A stretch of DNA of 13,162 bases from UBA2093 sp049454855 (GCA_049454855.1 JBMUAQ010000055.1:1-13162), one strand, 5' to 3'. Counted from the first letter of the stretch, positions 6,429-13,132 are shown. Translations and numbers: made by a program. The notes: a model not told the origin generated them from the letters alone.

Positions 6429-7232
6429 GTGACACGGACCCGCCCCGTTGCAGTGCCGGCTGCCGTCTGCGTGTTGCTCGCCGGCGCATGCTCCACGGGC
6501 GGCGACGTGCCTGCCGCCGGCCGCGACGGTTGCCTGCCCGTCACCGCTCTCGTGGCCAGCTCGTTCGCCCCGGTGCTGCTGGACCCTGCCGCGAACCCCT
6601 GCGCGGACACGTGGCAGGTGTCGTCGGGTTCCTCCACGGCTCTCGCCGCCCAGGCGCGCGAGGGGGCACCCGCCGACGTGTTCGTGTCAGCCGGCACTGC
6701 TTCCGTCGATGCGCTCGCGGCCGACGGGCTCACCGTGGGCGGGGCAGTGCAGCTGGGGAGCGTGCGGGGTGCTCTGGTGCTCGCACCGTCCGCGCGCATC
6801 GGGTCGCTGCGCGACCTGCCGGGCAGGGTGACCGCTGGCTGGAAGGTGGGCCTGTGCGTTCCGTCGGCACCGTGCGGAGCCATGGCCGACTCCCTGCTGG
6901 CGAATGCGGCGAAGGTGTGGGGCGGCGGTTTCGACCGCAACGAGGTTGCGGCAACCGAGGCATCATCGGCGGAGGACCTCCGGGCCAAGGTCACCACCGG
7001 TGAGATTGACGCAGCAATCACGTACGAATATGTCTGCAGCCCGCCGGCGGATGCAGAGGCTGCCGTCGGTTGTGTGGACATCCCCGACACCGTGGACGGA
7101 GAACCGCTGAACGTGCGCACCCCGTACGTTGCGGTGCGCTTGCGTCCGGGCGGTGCAGCAGAGTCCTTCATGCGGTTCGTGACCTCGGCACCGTTCAGGG
7201 AGATCATCGCCGAGCGGATGAGGGTGTCATGA
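6429..7232 (+). CDS. modA: Molybdate-type ABC transporter substrate-binding lipoprotein (ModA family), cysteine-rich
   Basis: Extracytoplasmic oxyanion-binding protein for the importer encoded next to it, 267 residues. The N terminus has Arg residues, a hydrophobic stretch (7-20) and a lipid-attachment-type cysteine at 21 (LLAGAC; Ala at -3, so an imperfect lipobox). The ModA pattern is clear: LVASSFAPVL (41-50), SSGSSTALAAQAREGAPADVFVSAG (65-89) and GEIDAAITYEYVC (191-203). The mature part holds six cysteines beyond the lipidated one (35, 58, 143, 149, 203, 215), which is unusual for ModA and suggests up to three disulfides. The downstream overlap with modB (ATGA) marks an operon. Molybdate is favoured over tungstate because the sequence lacks a TupA-like TTTS start, but the anion is not proven. 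The start appears leaderless. Confidence 0.85.
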   Translation: MTRTRPVAVPAAVCVLLAGACSTGGDVPAAGRDGCLPVTALVASSFAPVLLDPAANPCADTWQVSSGSSTALAAQAREGAPADVFVSAGTASVDALAADGLTVGGAVQLGSVRGALVLAPSARIGSLRDLPGRVTAGWKVGLCVPSAPCGAMADSLLANAAKVWGGGFDRNEVAATEASSAEDLRAKVTTGEIDAAITYEYVCSPPADAEAAVGCVDIPDTVDGEPLNVRTPYVAVRLRPGGAAESFMRFVTSAPFREIIAERMRVS

Positions 7233-8011
7233 GGACGCGCCAGGCCCCGTTGATGTTGCTGGCGGCCGCCGTTGCCGCGCTGTTCGTGGCACTGCCCGTG
7301 CTCGGCATCGTGGTGCGCATGCCGTGGTCGGATGCCGGCAGCATCCTCGGCTCCGGCACCGTGCGCGCCGCGGCGTGGCTGTCGCTGCAGACCTCGCTGG
7401 TGGCGGCGGTGATCACGACGGTGCTCGGGGTGCCGCTGGCGTGGGTGATGTCGCGGGCGGGGGGCCGCACCGTGACGCTGGTGCGCTCGGTGGTGATCAC
7501 GCCGATGCTGCTGCCCCCCGTGGTTGCGGGCATCGCGCTCCTCACGGTGTTCGGCCGACGCGGCATCATCGGTGCGTCGTTGCACGACTGGTGGGGCGTG
7601 TCCATCCCGTTCACGCGCACGGCGGTGGTGATGGCGCAGGTGTTCGTGTCGTTGCCGTTCCTGGTGCTCGCCGTGGAGTCCGCGTTCCGTCAGCTCGATA
7701 CCGGGCTCGAGGACGCGGCCCGCACGCTCGGAGCCTCGCCGTGGAGGGTGTTCGCCACGGTCGCACTGCCCGGTGCGCGCGGCGCGGTGGGTGCCGGCAT
7801 CGCGCTGGCGTGGGCGAGGTCGCTCGGCGAGTTCGGCGCATCGATCACGTTCGCGGGCAGCTTCCCCGGCCGCACTCAGACGGTGCCGATGGCGGTGTAC
7901 GAGCTGGTGGCGACCGACTACGAGGCATCCCTGGTGCTGTCGTTCGGCATGATGGCGGTTGCGGTGGCGGTCATCGCGGTGCTGCGCGACCGGTGGATGG
8001 TGACGAAGTGA
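7229..8011 (+). CDS. modB: Molybdate-type ABC transporter permease (ModB family)
   Basis: Inner-membrane channel subunit, 260 residues, expected to act as a homodimer. Hydrophobic segments lie near 8-30, 54-75, 88-107, 132-152, 185-205 and 232-252. Family motifs are SLQTSLVAAVITTVLGVPLAWVMSR (52-76), TPMLLPPVVAGIALL (91-105), the EAA-type coupling segment LEDAARTLGASPWRVFATVALP (160-181) and WARSLGEFGASITFAG (195-210). The ATG at 7229 overlaps the modA stop in ATGA; the same frame is open back to 7070, but that part lies inside modA in another frame. The stop is overlapped by the GTG start of the ATPase gene. Confidence 0.92.
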   Translation: MRTRQAPLMLLAAAVAALFVALPVLGIVVRMPWSDAGSILGSGTVRAAAWLSLQTSLVAAVITTVLGVPLAWVMSRAGGRTVTLVRSVVITPMLLPPVVAGIALLTVFGRRGIIGASLHDWWGVSIPFTRTAVVMAQVFVSLPFLVLAVESAFRQLDTGLEDAARTLGASPWRVFATVALPGARGAVGAGIALAWARSLGEFGASITFAGSFPGRTQTVPMAVYELVATDYEASLVLSFGMMAVAVAVIAVLRDRWMVTK

Positions 8012-8631
8012 CGCTGTCGGTGCACGGTTCGTTCGGTCGGGCCGGGTTCGTGCGGGAGATCTCGCTCGACGTCGAGGCGGGGAGGCCGGCGGGTGTGGTG
8101 GGTCCGAACGGCTCGGGGAAGTCGACCCTGCTGCACACCATCGCCGGGCTCGACCGCATGCGCACGGGGGCAATCACCCTCGACGGCACCCCGCTGGACG
8201 ACGGCGACACCTTCGTGCAGCCGGGCGGGCGGCGGTGCGTGGTGATGTTCCAGGACCTGCGTCTGTTTCCGTACATGACGGTGCTGCGCAACGTGGCCTA
8301 CGGGCCCCGCTGCCACGGCGCACCACGCCGGGAGGCACACGAGAGGGCGCTGGCGGCACTCGGGTCGGTCGGTGCAGCCCACCTCGCCGACAGACGGCCC
8401 GCCACCCTCAGCGGGGGCGAGCGCCAGCGCGTGGCACTCGCCCGTGCCCTGGCGACGAACCCCCGCATCCTCCTGCTCGACGAACCATTCGCCGCGGTGG
8501 ACGCGGCATCGAGGCCGGCGCTGCGCGAGCTGCTCGCGGGGATGCTCGTCGGCACCGACTGCCACGTGCTGGTGGTGTCGCACGACCCCGCCGACCTTGA
8601 GGACCTAGTGGACCGCGTCATCGCCCTCTGA
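8008..8631 (+). CDS. modC: Minimal molybdate-type ABC transporter ATP-binding protein (ModC-like, no regulatory domain)
   Basis: Cytoplasmic ATPase of the ModABC-like importer, 207 residues. The GTG at 8008 overlaps the modB stop (GTGA). Motifs: Walker A GPNGSGKST (32-40), Q-loop VMFQDLRLFPYMTVLRNVAYG (79-99), signature LSGGERQRVALARALA (134-149), Walker B ILLLDEPFAAVD (154-165) and switch histidine in VVSHDPADLEDL (189-200). The chain stops at VDRVIAL, directly after the nucleotide-binding domain. E. coli ModC is about 352 residues and ends in a molybdate-binding MOP domain; that domain and the usual short tail are absent here, and no MOP sequence follows. Other oxyanion importers have similar short ATPases, so the specificity comes from the operon context rather than from this protein. 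Confidence 0.88.
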   Translation: MTLSVHGSFGRAGFVREISLDVEAGRPAGVVGPNGSGKSTLLHTIAGLDRMRTGAITLDGTPLDDGDTFVQPGGRRCVVMFQDLRLFPYMTVLRNVAYGPRCHGAPRREAHERALAALGSVGAAHLADRRPATLSGGERQRVALARALATNPRILLLDEPFAAVDAASRPALRELLAGMLVGTDCHVLVVSHDPADLEDLVDRVIAL

Positions 8632-8639
8632 GACGGCAG

Positions 8640-8655
8640 GCCCGGGTGCCCGGGC
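8640..8655 (+). terminator. GC-rich hairpin after modC
   Basis: GCCCGGG (8640-8646) and CCCGGGC (8649-8655) are perfect arms 9 nt after the modC stop and 8 nt before the phosphate-regulon repeats. There is no T-run. The position fits an actinobacterial U-less terminator that separates the Mod and Pst operons. Confidence 0.5.
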
Positions 8656-8663
8656 GGGCAACC

Positions 8664-8692
8664 GTTCACCTTTCGTTCATCGAGCGTCAGGA
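8664..8692 (+). promoter_or_regulatory. PhoP-type PHO box upstream of pstCAB
   Basis: GTTCACC (8664-8670) and GTTCATC (8675-8681) are direct repeats with an 11-nt period, separated by TTTC. The next 11-nt step gives GTCAGGA (8686-8692), which is either a degenerate third unit or the -10 region (CAGGAT, 8688-8693). GTTCACC units in 11-nt phase are the established PhoP-binding pattern of Streptomyces and related actinobacteria. The box lies about 35-60 bp ahead of the pstC start, so phosphate starvation should activate pstCAB from here. Confidence 0.8.
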
Positions 8693-8724
8693 TTGCCGTC
8701 AGACGGCCCTGTGAGACTGCTCCG

Positions 8725-9696
8725 GTGGGCACTGCGGACGGGACGTTGGAGCGACGGCGGGTCACCGTGCGGCACATCCTCGCCGACCGTGTCTTCCGGG
8801 CCGGCATCTCGGCGGGTGCACTGTGCTCGCTGGTCATCCTGGGCCTGATTGCGGGCTTCCTGCTGTTCCGCGGATTCGAGGTGTTCCGTGACTTCGGGTT
8901 CGGCTTCATCACAGGGGAGAAGTGGGACATCGGGAACCCCGAGGACACCTCCACCGCAGTTCTCGGCATCGGCGCGATGCTCGTCGGCTCGGTGATCACT
9001 GCACTCATCGCCGTCGTCGTGGCCGTGCCATTCGCGATTGCGGCTGCCCTCTACATCGAGTACTACGCGCCGAAGGCGCTGCGCACCGTCCTCACTGCGG
9101 TTCTCGACTTCGCCGCTGCCATTCCGTCTGTCATCTACGGAATCTGGGGGTATGCGGTTCTCCTGCCGCTCGTCGAGCAGTGGTCACGGTTCCTGGAACG
9201 CAACCTGGATTTCGTGCCGTTCCTCGATGTCCCGTCGGAGATCTTCGGGCGGTCCCCGTTCCTCGCCGGTCTGCTCCTGGCGTTGATGATCCTGCCGATC
9301 ATCACCTCGGTGACCCGCGAGGTGTACGGGAGGGCACCACGTGACCTGGTCGATGCCTCGTATGCCCTCGGCGGCACCAAGTGGGGTGCGATCAGGAACG
9401 TCGTGCTGCCGTTCGGTCGCAGCGGACTCGTCGGGGGCACGATGCTCGGGCTCGGCAGGGCGCTCGGTGAGACCGTCGCGGTGTACCTCACGCTCAACCT
9501 GGTGTTCGACGTGAACTTCAGGATTCTCGCCTCGGCCGGCGGGAATGTTGCCTCCCTCATCGCGACGAAGTTCGGCGAAGCAACTGAGTACGAGTTGAAG
9601 GGTCTCATGGCGGCCGGGCTCGTCCTGTTTCTCGTCACGCTCGCCGTGAACCTCGCCGCCACAGTGGTCGTGAACAGGTCGCGGAGGGTCGTGTGA
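8725..9696 (+). CDS. pstC: Phosphate ABC transporter permease PstC
   Basis: Inner-membrane subunit of the high-affinity phosphate importer, 323 residues from the GTG at 8725. Hydrophobic segments occur near 27-49, 78-112, 121-149, 178-196, 233-260 and 292-316. Family motifs include AIPSVIYGIWGYAVLLPLV (132-150), the coupling segment REVYGRAPRDLVDASYALGG (198-217) with TKWGAIRNVVLP after it, and GGTMLGLGRALGETVAVYLT (237-256). No good Shine-Dalgarno precedes GTG 8725; an in-frame GTG at 8767 (removing 14 residues, with GGCGGG nearby) is a real alternative. The stop is overlapped by the pstA start (GTGA). A PHO box lies immediately upstream. Confidence 0.92.
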   Translation: MGTADGTLERRRVTVRHILADRVFRAGISAGALCSLVILGLIAGFLLFRGFEVFRDFGFGFITGEKWDIGNPEDTSTAVLGIGAMLVGSVITALIAVVVAVPFAIAAALYIEYYAPKALRTVLTAVLDFAAAIPSVIYGIWGYAVLLPLVEQWSRFLERNLDFVPFLDVPSEIFGRSPFLAGLLLALMILPIITSVTREVYGRAPRDLVDASYALGGTKWGAIRNVVLPFGRSGLVGGTMLGLGRALGETVAVYLTLNLVFDVNFRILASAGGNVASLIATKFGEATEYELKGLMAAGLVLFLVTLAVNLAATVVVNRSRRVV

Positions 9697-10751
9697 GCAC
9701 TGCAGGGTTGGTGGATGTCCCCGTCGTCAGGCCGGCGCGGCCGTGGAACAGGCGTCGCCAGAACTTGGTGAGGTCGGTTGTGTTGAGTGCTGTCGCTCTC
9801 GTGACTGCGCGAATCATCACAGACTCAACGGACCTCGCGGGGCCCCTCGGGTTCGGGCTCGCCCTGGCGATCGTGCTTCCGCTCGTCACGCTCGTGGAGG
9901 CGGCAAGACACGGACGGAACGTGGCTGTCGACCGGTTCGCCGGCTCAGCTGTCACCGTTGCGACGGCGATGGTGGCAGTTCCGTTGTTCTCCATCGTTCG
10001 CACGGTGTACGAGAAGGGGTCTGCCGCGTTCCACTCCTCGTACCTCACTCAGGACATGCGGATCACTGCGTCGAGCGACGACCTCGGCCTCGGCGGTGTC
10101 TCCCACGCCATAACGGGAACCCTGGTCATGGTGCTTCTGGCCACCCTGATCTCGGTGCCTCTCGGGGTGATGTCGGCCGTCTACATCGTGGAGGTGAAGG
10201 GGCGTTTTGCGGGACTGGTGCGGTTCCTCACACAGGCGATGAGCGGGGTTCCGTCAATCGTCGCCGGGCTCTTCGTCTACGCAACAGTGGTCATCTTCTT
10301 CACCGGTTTCAGCGCGTGGGCCGGCGGCCTTGCCTACGTCATCCTCATGCTGCCGACGGTGTCGAGAACCTCGGAGGAGGTGCTGAAGCTCGTGCCGGAC
10401 GAGCTGCGTGCAGCGAGCTATGCACTGGGGGCGAGCCAGGCCCGAACAACATTCAGGGTGGTTCTGCCGACCGTCATCTCGGGGCTCATCACCGCAGCCA
10501 TCCTGGGCATCGCACGTGTCGCAGGGGAGACTGCACCACTGATCCTCACGGCGTCGTACTTCGTCGCAACGAGCAGGAACCTCAACGAGCCGATGGCGTC
10601 ATTGCCCATCTACATCTTCAGCAGCCTCGGTCTCGGTGACGAGAACGCCACCACCCGTGCGTGGGGTGGCTCTCTCGTGCTTCTTGCGCTCGTTCTTGCA
10701 CTGTTCGTCACGGCCCGGGTGCTGAGCGCCCGGCTCTCGAGAAGGAGATAG
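9693..10751 (+). CDS. pstA: Phosphate ABC transporter permease PstA, with N-terminal extension
   Basis: Partner permease of PstC, 352 residues. The conserved core starts near 137 with SHAITGTLVMVLLATLISVP and runs through AVYIVEV (162-168), AMSGVPSIVAGLFVY (182-196), the coupling segment SEEVLKLVPDELRAASYALG (227-246), TFRVVLPTVISGL (253-265) and GIARVAGETAPLILTA (272-287). Before the core there are three hydrophobic stretches (about 28-42, 52-70 and 84-103) where typical PstA proteins (about 280-300 residues) have one, so this form may carry two extra N-terminal membrane segments. The GTG start at 9693 has GGAGGG (9683-9688) upstream and overlaps the pstC stop by 4 nt. pstB follows after 4 nt. 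Confidence 0.92.
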   Translation: MSTAGLVDVPVVRPARPWNRRRQNLVRSVVLSAVALVTARIITDSTDLAGPLGFGLALAIVLPLVTLVEAARHGRNVAVDRFAGSAVTVATAMVAVPLFSIVRTVYEKGSAAFHSSYLTQDMRITASSDDLGLGGVSHAITGTLVMVLLATLISVPLGVMSAVYIVEVKGRFAGLVRFLTQAMSGVPSIVAGLFVYATVVIFFTGFSAWAGGLAYVILMLPTVSRTSEEVLKLVPDELRAASYALGASQARTTFRVVLPTVISGLITAAILGIARVAGETAPLILTASYFVATSRNLNEPMASLPIYIFSSLGLGDENATTRAWGGSLVLLALVLALFVTARVLSARLSRRR

Positions 10752-10755
10752 ACAA

Positions 10756-11634
10756 ATGGACAACCCGGATTCGGAGACCATCATCCCCGCGGCACCGGTT
10801 GAACCGGCTGTGGTGCGTGACCGTACGCGCCGCAACGCCGACAACCTCCTCGTCGACCCGGACGGGACCACGGGTGGCCTCGAGACGCGCGGCCTGCACG
10901 CCTGGTTCGACAAGCACCATGCACTTGAGGACGTCTCCCTGCATTTCCCGGAGAACACGGTGACGGGTTTGATCGGGCCGTCAGGCTGCGGAAAGTCCAC
11001 CTTCCTCCGCCTGCTGAACCGCATGCACGAGTTCATCCCGAAGGCAGCCATGGCCGGCGAGGTGCTCTTTGAAGGCAGCGACATCTACTCGCCGGGGGTG
11101 AACCCCATCGAGGTGCGCCGCCGCATCGGCATGGTGTTCCAGAAGCCGAACCCCTTCCCGGCCATGAACATCGGCGAGAACGTGGTGGCGGGCCTCAAGC
11201 TGGCAAAGGTGAGGGTCAACGACCGTGATGCCCTCGTCGAGGAGTGTCTCACCCGGGCTGGCCTGTGGAAGGAAGTGAAGGACCGCCTCAAGGCGCCCGC
11301 AGGGGCACTGTCGGGCGGCCAGCAGCAGCGGCTCTGCATCGCACGTTCGCTCGCGCTCAATCCCGACGTTCTCCTCCTCGACGAGCCCTGCTCCGCCCTC
11401 GACCCCGGCTCCACACTGCGTGTCGAGGAGACCATCGTGCAGCTGTCGGAGACGATGACCATCGTGATCGTCACCCACAACATGCAACAGGCCGCCCGCG
11501 TCAGCGACTACTGCGCGTTCTTCCTCTCTGACGGAGGTCCCGGACGGCTGGTCGAGGCCGACCTCACGAGCAACATGTTCTCGAACCCGCGCGACCAGCG
11601 CACTGCCGACTACGTGCAGGGCCGATTCGGCTGA
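10756..11634 (+). CDS. pstB: Phosphate ABC transporter ATP-binding protein PstB
   Basis: ATPase of the phosphate importer, 292 residues. Motifs: Walker A GPSGCGKST (74-82), Q-loop GMVFQKPNPFPAMNIGENVV (125-144), in which QKPNPFP is a PstB hallmark, signature LSGGQQQRLCIARSLAL (185-201), Walker B VLLLDEPCSALDP (205-217) and switch histidine in IVTHNMQQAARVSDY (238-252). The ABC domain starts near 42, so the first ~40 acidic and Arg-containing residues are an extension over the usual ~255-residue PstB. A strong AAGGAG Shine-Dalgarno (10742-10747) stands before ATG 10756. The residues after Walker B read DPGSTLRVEE rather than the common DP(I/V)(A/S)T.KIEE. The downstream PHO box begins 6 nt after the stop. 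Confidence 0.95.
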   Translation: MDNPDSETIIPAAPVEPAVVRDRTRRNADNLLVDPDGTTGGLETRGLHAWFDKHHALEDVSLHFPENTVTGLIGPSGCGKSTFLRLLNRMHEFIPKAAMAGEVLFEGSDIYSPGVNPIEVRRRIGMVFQKPNPFPAMNIGENVVAGLKLAKVRVNDRDALVEECLTRAGLWKEVKDRLKAPAGALSGGQQQRLCIARSLALNPDVLLLDEPCSALDPGSTLRVEETIVQLSETMTIVIVTHNMQQAARVSDYCAFFLSDGGPGRLVEADLTSNMFSNPRDQRTADYVQGRFG

Positions 11635-11639
11635 GACCG

Positions 11640-11690
11640 GTTCACCGACTGTTCACCGAAACTGTGTTCGCGGTTCAGCACGCGTAAGGA
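11640..11690 (+). promoter_or_regulatory. Extended PhoP-type PHO box upstream of pstS
   Basis: Five consecutive 11-nt steps can be read: GTTCACC (11640), GTTCACC (11651), CTGTGTT (11662, degenerate), GTTCAGC (11673) and GTAAGGA (11684). Two units are perfect matches to the actinobacterial PHO-box repeat. The last step, GTAAGGA, resembles GTCAGGA in the same position of the pstC box and may be the promoter core rather than a PhoP unit. This gives pstS its own phosphate-responsive promoter inside the cluster. Confidence 0.85.
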
Positions 11691-11710
11691 ACCACGAAAA
11701 CTTCGCTCCG

Positions 11711-11753
11711 TAGTTTCTCCCGTGGGTCGTTGACCCTCCCGACAAACAAGGAG
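11711..11753 (+). promoter_or_regulatory. pstS leader: possible -10, small hairpin and strong ribosome binding site
   Basis: TAGTTT (11711-11716) is an alternative -10 to the TAAGGA of the PHO box. GGGTC (11724-11728) and GACCC (11732-11736) form a small perfect stem. AAGGAG (11748-11753) is a full Shine-Dalgarno 8 nt before ATG 11762. Together they point to efficient translation of pstS from its own transcript. Confidence 0.5.
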
Positions 11754-11761
11754 AAACACAC

Positions 11762-13132
11762 ATGAGAATCCGACGCAGTCTCGTCGCGGCAGCGGCAGTG
11801 GCCGTTGCCTGCACGGCCGGTTCGGCAGCACCCGCCAGCGCCGCTGCGGTGGGCGGTGGCGGCGCAAGCTTCCTCGCCAACATGATGGACATCTGTGCTG
11901 CGCAGTACAACCGCAACACGGCCTTCAACACCGGCGGAGACACGGTGACCTACGCATCGGTGGGTTCATCGGCTGGAAAGACCGGCTTCTCGAACGGCAC
12001 GTACAAGTTCGGTGGCTCGGAGTCGGCCTACTCCTCCGGAACAGCACCCGCCAATCTGGTGTACATCCCGCTGGTCGGAGGCCCCATCGCCATCGGTTAC
12101 CGCATCGACGGCCTGAGCCCCGCCACCGCCACTGTGCGTCTGTCGGGTGAGGTTGTGGCAAAGATCTTCGCCGGCCAGATCAAGAAGTGGAACGACCCGG
12201 CAATCACGGCACTGAACAAGGGCAGCAGTACCGCGAAGAAGCTGAAGGTGTCGAAGCTCGGTGTCACCGTGACCGCCAAGAAGGTGGCCTCCAACGTGCA
12301 GCTGTCGGTGTCGATGACCGCTGCGGCTGCCAAGAAGTACAGGAACGCCAAGGTGACAATCTCCGCGTCCACCGTCGGCAAGGAGACCCAGTCCGTGTTG
12401 TCGCGGAAGTACGCGAAGAAGTTCACGAAGAACGTGGCGTACGCCGCCAGCACGACCTATTCGGTGAACGTTGGTCGCAACGCAATCGGCACTCTCGCCG
12501 TGGAGACGGTGAAGGACGGCGAGACCATCACGTTCCCCGATCTTGCGATCCGTGTGGTGCACCGCAGCGACGGCTCCGGCACCACCAACAACTTCGCGAA
12601 CTACCTCAACAAGTCCTTCCCGTCGATCTGGACCAAGGCCACGAGCGACACCTTCTCCTCGGCTTTCCCGGGGACGGTGCCGACCGACGGTTCCTTCCAG
12701 TCAGCCAGGGGCAACGAGGGTCTCGCGAACTACGTCCGTGACAACAACGGGGCAATCACTTACGCGGAGCTGAGCTTCCTCGACGAGCGCAACGTCAAGC
12801 ACGCGAAGGTGCTGAACCCGGGCGGACGCTACGTGGACCCCTCGCCGACGACCTCGGCCGTGTGGTTCGAGGGTGCCGACGTGTCGCCTGAGGGTCTGGT
12901 GTCCCAGAACTTCGCCTACGCCGCCCCCGATGCGTACCCGATCAACGCCATCTCGTACGGCCTGGCGAGCAGCGCCGCCAGCACCGACATGGCGAACGTG
13001 AAGCGGTACTTCAGCTACTTCCTCAACCAGTGCGCGCCGAAGAGCGCCGCTGCGGCGGGCTACACACCACTGACAGGTGCGATCCTGACGAAGGCACAGG
13101 CCCAGCTGGCGAAGCTCAACGGCGGCGCATAG
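11762..13132 (+). CDS. pstS: Phosphate ABC transporter substrate-binding protein PstS, with ~100-residue internal insertion
   Basis: Exported phosphate-binding protein, 456 residues. It carries a Sec signal peptide (basic MRIRR, hydrophobic 7-20, likely cleavage after ASA at 26-28) and no lipobox, so its mode of retention is unclear. PstS landmarks are GGGGASFLAN (31-40), YASVGSSAGKTGF (64-76), KFGGSESAYSSG (82-93), VVAKIFAGQIKKWNDPAITALN (131-152), VVHRSDGSGTTNNF (265-278) and RGNEGLANYVRDNNGAITYAEL (316-337). Between ALNKG and ITFPDLAI, normally almost adjacent, lies about 100 residues (155-254) rich in Lys, Ser, Thr and Val. The E of GGSESA stands where E. coli PstS has phosphate-contacting Asp56 (GASDAP). 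Outside the signal peptide the only cysteines are 45 and 424, which could bridge the termini. It is distal in the cluster with its own PHO box. Confidence 0.92.
   Translation: MRIRRSLVAAAAVAVACTAGSAAPASAAAVGGGGASFLANMMDICAAQYNRNTAFNTGGDTVTYASVGSSAGKTGFSNGTYKFGGSESAYSSGTAPANLVYIPLVGGPIAIGYRIDGLSPATATVRLSGEVVAKIFAGQIKKWNDPAITALNKGSSTAKKLKVSKLGVTVTAKKVASNVQLSVSMTAAAAKKYRNAKVTISASTVGKETQSVLSRKYAKKFTKNVAYAASTTYSVNVGRNAIGTLAVETVKDGETITFPDLAIRVVHRSDGSGTTNNFANYLNKSFPSIWTKATSDTFSSAFPGTVPTDGSFQSARGNEGLANYVRDNNGAITYAELSFLDERNVKHAKVLNPGGRYVDPSPTTSAVWFEGADVSPEGLVSQNFAYAAPDAYPINAISYGLASSAASTDMANVKRYFSYFLNQCAPKSAAAAGYTPLTGAILTKAQAQLAKLNGGA

Noticed and set aside
7070..7228. Upstream in-frame extension of modB
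   Set aside because: It overlaps the end of modA in another frame and encodes no hydrophobic or family sequence. ATG 7229 in the ATGA overlap gives a normal ModB N terminus.
7324..8007. Upstream in-frame extension of modC
   Set aside because: It is a shadow of modB. The GTG at 8008 overlaps the modB stop and starts the ABC domain at the expected distance from Walker A.
6416..8173. 585-residue open frame on the minus strand across modA, modB and modC
   Set aside because: It is long, but the translation is rich in His/Arg/Pro/Ala with no domain, and it runs antisense to three genes with clear motifs and overlapping start-stop codons. Length alone is weak evidence at this GC content.
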